Shown piece by piece: positions 51,756-54,686 of a stretch of 54,686 nt of DNA. The stretch is from NCBI GenBank assembly GCA_016285515.1, contig JAEEQW010000003.1:186316-241001 (forward strand). The letters are read 5' to 3'. The notes under the pieces are model-generated. The model made no database searches and was not told where the DNA came from. It worked only from the letters and a program-made list of their open reading frames with translations. The stretch is from Bacteroidales bacterium. GTDB taxonomy: Bacteria > Bacteroidota > Bacteroidia > Bacteroidales > BM520. A program made the position numbers and the translations under genes. The first letter of the stretch is position 1. Every line of letters starts with the position of its first letter.

Positions 51756-53252
51756 CTAATCATTTAGTTTGAAACATGTCTCAGCCATTGCTTTAAGTTG
51801 CTCGGTAGTGAGATTGGCAATGCCTGTCTTTTCAATCAAGGAAAATGCTTCTCTGTTTTTGTCAATGACATACTTGCGCTCTTTACCGTCGATGGTTGCA
51901 AGGAGATAGAAATTGCCTTTATAGGCTTGCTCAATGCGGATATTGGAAACGGAATGGCCGTTGATAACCAATTCTGGCGTATTGATTTCTTCTTGCCACT
52001 CTCCCCATGCCTTCAGATGGTTGATAATCGTGGATTCAACCCTACCCGTCCATTCTTCTTTTACTTCGTTTTTCTCCGCTAATGATCTAAAAGACGACAC
52101 AGCAGAAGCCACTTTGCGAATGATAGACTTAGGCGCACGGATGCCAATCTCGCTTGCAAACGAAATAATATCATCGAGGGTTATATCCTGATATTTCCCA
52201 CCAATCATCAGACAATGCTCCTTATTGGGCAGATAGCCACCTGTATCGAAGATGTAGGTCATATCGTATGCAGGTGACAACCGCCAAATGCCTTGTTGAT
52301 TCATCACAAAAGTGAAATTCTTGTGATGGTCGTCTGTATTGTTGGCAAGGATATTGAATACCATACGACGGAAGAGTTCCTGACAATCTGTTTCTGGCAA
52401 GTGTAACTTACGGCATACGGCAAAAAGTTTTTCATATGAGTCGGCTTCTGGGTCCATTGCAGCCAATGTCTGTGTATGCAGTTTACCCGTTTCGTTACGG
52501 TCAAATCGCTTAGTAAGAAAATTCTTCGTTCCGTCCACTTCAAGCAGACGAGACTCCATCATACTGATACCAGCGGCCATTGCCATTTCATAATAAGTCT
52601 GCTCCAATTCTGCAGATGAACGCACCTTATCACCAAATTTTAGGATGTAATAATCAAAGCCTGGTTCATGATCGACCTGACCACTGCGTATCTCGCCTGT
52701 CTCATGGTTCATGGCAATAATACACTTAGGCTGACGACCTCCAGCAGATGTGCCAACAGCTATTAACGATTGTAAAGTCAGTGACTCATCAGGCAATATC
52801 CTTACGTTCTCACGCTCTACTGCTATCTTCTCTGCCAAATCTGCCAATGCCTTGATGTCAATCTTATCGTTCATTGTGCCTCGCTCAACCTCTGGCACAA
52901 ACTCCAAAGCGCCCATACCGCGTTTTCCAATGAATGCCAACTTCTCCAAGGAGGTCACGCTTCGTTCAGTGAGTTTATTGTCTTTCCGCCATTGCTCAAA
53001 GAGTTGGTTTCCCCAAGCGTCGGGCAAAGAGTCGGCTATGAACGACGGGAGTTTCTGATAGATGCGTTCCGCCTCACCGAATATGGCACGTGTATTCAAC
53101 GGATGATGGATAGAGGCAGCAAGTGGAGCCACATCCAAAGTTCCCTTCAAAAACTCTGGATTATAGACAAAGAACGTTGTCTTTCGCGCTTCATGCCACG
53201 CCAAACGACCAATCTCCTGCCCCCATAGGAAAACTTTCAATACTTCTCTCAT
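51756..53252 (-). CDS. HipA-family toxin kinase
   Basis: 498 residues. HipA Ser/Thr kinases halt growth by phosphorylating targets such as glutamyl-tRNA synthetase. The N-terminal subdomain (WGQEIGRLAWHE to SLPDAWGNQL), the glycine-rich GTSAGGRQPKCI, the catalytic NNTDDHHKNF and the metal-binding SPAYDMTYIF are all present. Compared with E. coli HipA (440 residues) it has an extra C-terminal domain (about 430-498; YLLATIDGKERKYVID then LTTEQLKAMAETCFK). It overlaps the HTH partner by 4 bases. Confidence 0.92.
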   Translation of the reverse strand: MREVLKVFLWGQEIGRLAWHEARKTTFFVYNPEFLKGTLDVAPLAASIHHPLNTRAIFGEAERIYQKLPSFIADSLPDAWGNQLFEQWRKDNKLTERSVTSLEKLAFIGKRGMGALEFVPEVERGTMNDKIDIKALADLAEKIAVERENVRILPDESLTLQSLIAVGTSAGGRQPKCIIAMNHETGEIRSGQVDHEPGFDYYILKFGDKVRSSAELEQTYYEMAMAAGISMMESRLLEVDGTKNFLTKRFDRNETGKLHTQTLAAMDPEADSYEKLFAVCRKLHLPETDCQELFRRMVFNILANNTDDHHKNFTFVMNQQGIWRLSPAYDMTYIFDTGGYLPNKEHCLMIGGKYQDITLDDIISFASEIGIRAPKSIIRKVASAVSSFRSLAEKNEVKEEWTGRVESTIINHLKAWGEWQEEINTPELVINGHSVSNIRIEQAYKGNFYLLATIDGKERKYVIDKNREAFSLIEKTGIANLTTEQLKAMAETCFKLND

Positions 53253-53557
53253 ATCTTCTTATGTCTTACCCGTTGAATCTTCTTGCTCTCTTTATATAAA
53301 TAAGGTGACTCTGGCTGTTCCGGCATCAGTTCGTTCAGATCGTTGATGCATCCCACCGCCTTCATCAGTAACAGAAACGTACTGAGCGATATATTTGTCA
53401 CCGTACCATTCTCAAATCGATAGACACTCAACACGGAAAGACCAGCCATCTCTGCCACTTCTTTCTGTGTCATGTTAGCCCTCAGTCGATAGTCCTTAAA
53501 ACGACTGCCAAGCATCCTCACCAGTTCTGGTGCTGAATAATCAGAATAATCTTTCAT
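53249..53557 (-). CDS. HipB-like XRE antitoxin
   Basis: 102 residues with an XRE helix-turn-helix (RLRANMTQKEVAEMAGLSVLSVYRFENG, about 22-49). It lies upstream of the HipA kinase and overlaps it by 4 bases, the standard antitoxin-toxin order. It should bind both the kinase and its own promoter region; a 10-base palindrome at 53609 is a candidate operator. Confidence 0.9.
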   Translation of the reverse strand: MKDYSDYSAPELVRMLGSRFKDYRLRANMTQKEVAEMAGLSVLSVYRFENGTVTNISLSTFLLLMKAVGCINDLNELMPEQPESPYLYKESKKIQRVRHKKI

Positions 53558-53608
53558 ATTATATCCTACTTTTCTGATAGTTTAACCGCGTATTCATATC
53601 ATAATATT

Positions 53609-53618
53609 ACAATATTGT
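53609..53618. promoter_or_regulatory. Palindrome ACAATATTGT, candidate HipB operator
   Basis: A perfect 10-base palindrome 51 bases upstream of the HipB start, in an AT-rich stretch. Operator role is inferred from position only. Confidence 0.25.
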
Positions 53619-53640
53619 ATATTTACGACTGCAATAATAA

Positions 53641-53733
53641 AGCAAAATTCCCAAAGAAACAAATATTTCCTTAAGAATTTTGCTTTTTAAATACAAAAAA
53701 GTCAAAAACACTTGTTTAGATGAAGCAAAATTC
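53641..53733. repeat. Three copies of AGCAAAATTC, two forming an inverted pair
   Basis: AGCAAAATTC at 53641-53650, its reverse complement at 53675-53684, and a direct copy at 53724-53733. The region interrupts the ORF6N-like reading frame, as a small inserted element might. Confidence 0.6.
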
Positions 53734-53783
53734 GTGCCTTTGCACCCAGAGGTCATGCGGACACTTATACAGACTTTTGAAAG

Positions 53784-53993
53784 ATTGGAAATTCCATTTT
53801 GGAATATCAAGTCGTTCTTTAGTTTCTCAAACTCTTCTTTATTAAGTTGGAACATGAAGTCAGGCGGGAAGCGTCTAATGTTGCGTTTTACGGCTTTATT
53901 CAAGTTTCCGGTCGTGACTTGATACAATTCAGCCAAATCGCGGTCGAGCATCACACGTTGGCCTCTATGATTTAACTCTTTAATAGAGTTACA
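53784..53993 (-). pseudogene. ORF6N-domain fragment
   Basis: On the minus strand the frame reads [32 protein letters not shown] and [14 protein letters not shown], the core of the phage-type ORF6N DNA-binding domain. The usual start (before RGQ) is absent: it directly follows the stop of the dockerin gene (TGA at 53997). After about residue IFQNGIS the match ends, and the frame continues into repeat-bearing sequence to a stop at 53607. Both ends of the family domain are thus lost. It could still make a 115-residue product, but I read it as a fragment. Confidence 0.7.
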
Positions 53994-53996
53994 AAG

Positions 53997-54686
53997 TCAG
54001 GAAAAAATTATGTTTATAATTTGCACCACGTCAAGGATGTTGACCGTACCGTCACCGTTGACGTCGGCATTGTCGAAATCGAAGGTTGAAGGATTGCCTC
54101 CGCAGATATAGGCCACTGCTGTCTGTATGTCGATAACGTTCACTATGCCGTCAAGGTTGACGTCTCCAGGAATTTTTCCCACTGTAATGGTCATTGTGAC
54201 TGGGATTTCGACTGCATCTGTAGCGTTGTTGACGATTGAACAGGTGGCATTGAATGTGCCTGATTGCGCCCATCCGCCATTGAGCCGCATTGCCAATGTT
54301 GCGCTTTCACCGGCCTCAATCACGCCGAATACAGGCTCCACGTTCATCCAGCCGATAGAGGATGTAGTTGCAAGTCCGTTGCAAAATACAGGGAATTTGC
54401 CTAAATAACTGAATGTGCTGCTTTCAAGATTAAATGAATATAACTTGGTTTTGTTATCTACCATATCGACTGAAGTGCAATAAAGGGTGTTGGTCTCGAA
54501 ATCGCATGTCATGGCATTATTATCGCCATAGTTGACCATAAATCCCTGGATTGTATAGATGGGGTTTCCGATACTGCCGGTTTCGATATCAAAAGGCTTG
54601 ATGTTTCCCGCTACATCCAAAATGTAACAACTCCCATTCCGGTCAAATGCAATGCATAATGTTTGGTAATTGCTGTTTATGTTTGC
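53997..54686 (-). CDS. Dockerin-containing secreted protein, 5' end beyond window
   Basis: The frame is open from the right edge to a TGA at 53997 (229 codons visible; the start is outside). The visible part begins with repeated short strands (FDRNGSCYILDVAGNI, DIETGSIGNPIYTI, DFETNTLYCTSVD) as in beta-propellers or similar repeats, then an immunoglobulin-like domain (about 95-165), then two dockerin-type calcium repeats (DVNLDGIVNVIDIQ and DVNGDGTVNILDVV) at the C-terminus. It is probably exported and may join a surface assembly. The second dockerin carrier of the window is the C10 peptidase at 45031. Confidence 0.8.
   Translation of the reverse strand, partial: ANINSNYQTLCIAFDRNGSCYILDVAGNIKPFDIETGSIGNPIYTIQGFMVNYGDNNAMTCDFETNTLYCTSVDMVDNKTKLYSFNLESSTFSYLGKFPVFCNGLATTSSIGWMNVEPVFGVIEAGESATLAMRLNGGWAQSGTFNATCSIVNNATDAVEIPVTMTITVGKIPGDVNLDGIVNVIDIQTAVAYICGGNPSTFDFDNADVNGDGTVNILDVVQIINIIFS

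Overview
The window looks like chromosomal DNA from a member of the Bacteroidales (Bacteroidota). It carries type IX secretion C-terminal sorting domains, a CarboxypepD-regulated TonB-dependent receptor, C10 (streptopain-like) peptidases, dockerin modules, order-typical proteins (DUF2027/Smr, DUF3127, TIGR02757), and many upstream boxes matching the Bacteroidota -7 promoter element TAnnTTTG. Genus and habitat cannot be fixed from sequence alone; the mix would suit a gut or rumen lineage.

Layout. 1-15 kb is an accessory envelope region: the end of an MMPL/RND-type exporter (runs off the left edge), a decayed DUF6088 antitoxin-like fragment, a DUF4143 ATPase, the first codons of a lost type III restriction Res gene, a TonB receptor, a minus-strand operon of membrane fusion protein, RND pump, TolC-like channel and MATE transporter, and a deoC-osmC pair. 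15.1-15.6 kb holds a strongly self-complementary leader RNA ending in a terminator hairpin that touches the start codon of a small HTH regulator. 15.7-22.7 kb is a one-direction run of nine genes, each with an export or lipoprotein signal, built around a caspase-fold (C14-like) protease; I recognise no named system here and it is the best candidate for something undescribed. 22.7-27 kb has decayed sequence, two more DUF4143 ATPase genes framed by three copies of a 14-bp repeat, and a redoxin-like T9SS cargo protein.

From about 27.2 to 51.6 kb the DNA looks more AT-rich and mostly housekeeping: a C1B peptidase, YqeY, Smr/DUF2027, DUF3127, agmatinase, a glycosyltransferase, an acyl-CoA ligase/ACP pair diverging from a GNAT-like gene, then GatE and GatD (the tRNA-dependent amidotransferase known as an archaeal hallmark), tRNA-Gly, tRNA-Leu, XerD, two aminotransferases, two tandem C10 peptidases with different C-terminal anchors, a phosphopantetheinyl transferase, a TIGR02757 protein, tRNA-Arg, a beta-helix lipoprotein and MnmE. 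The last 3 kb are again accessory: HipA/HipB, an ORF6N fragment inside a repeat-bearing stretch, and the 3' end of a dockerin protein.

The clearest functional groupings are: the four-gene efflux operon; GatDE as a probable route to Gln-tRNA(Gln); ACP, acyl ligase and the distant Sfp-type transferase as a possible acyl-carrier module; and the caspase locus as an exported proteolytic system with its own outer-membrane proteins. I saw no CRISPR array, insertion sequence, rRNA or prophage.
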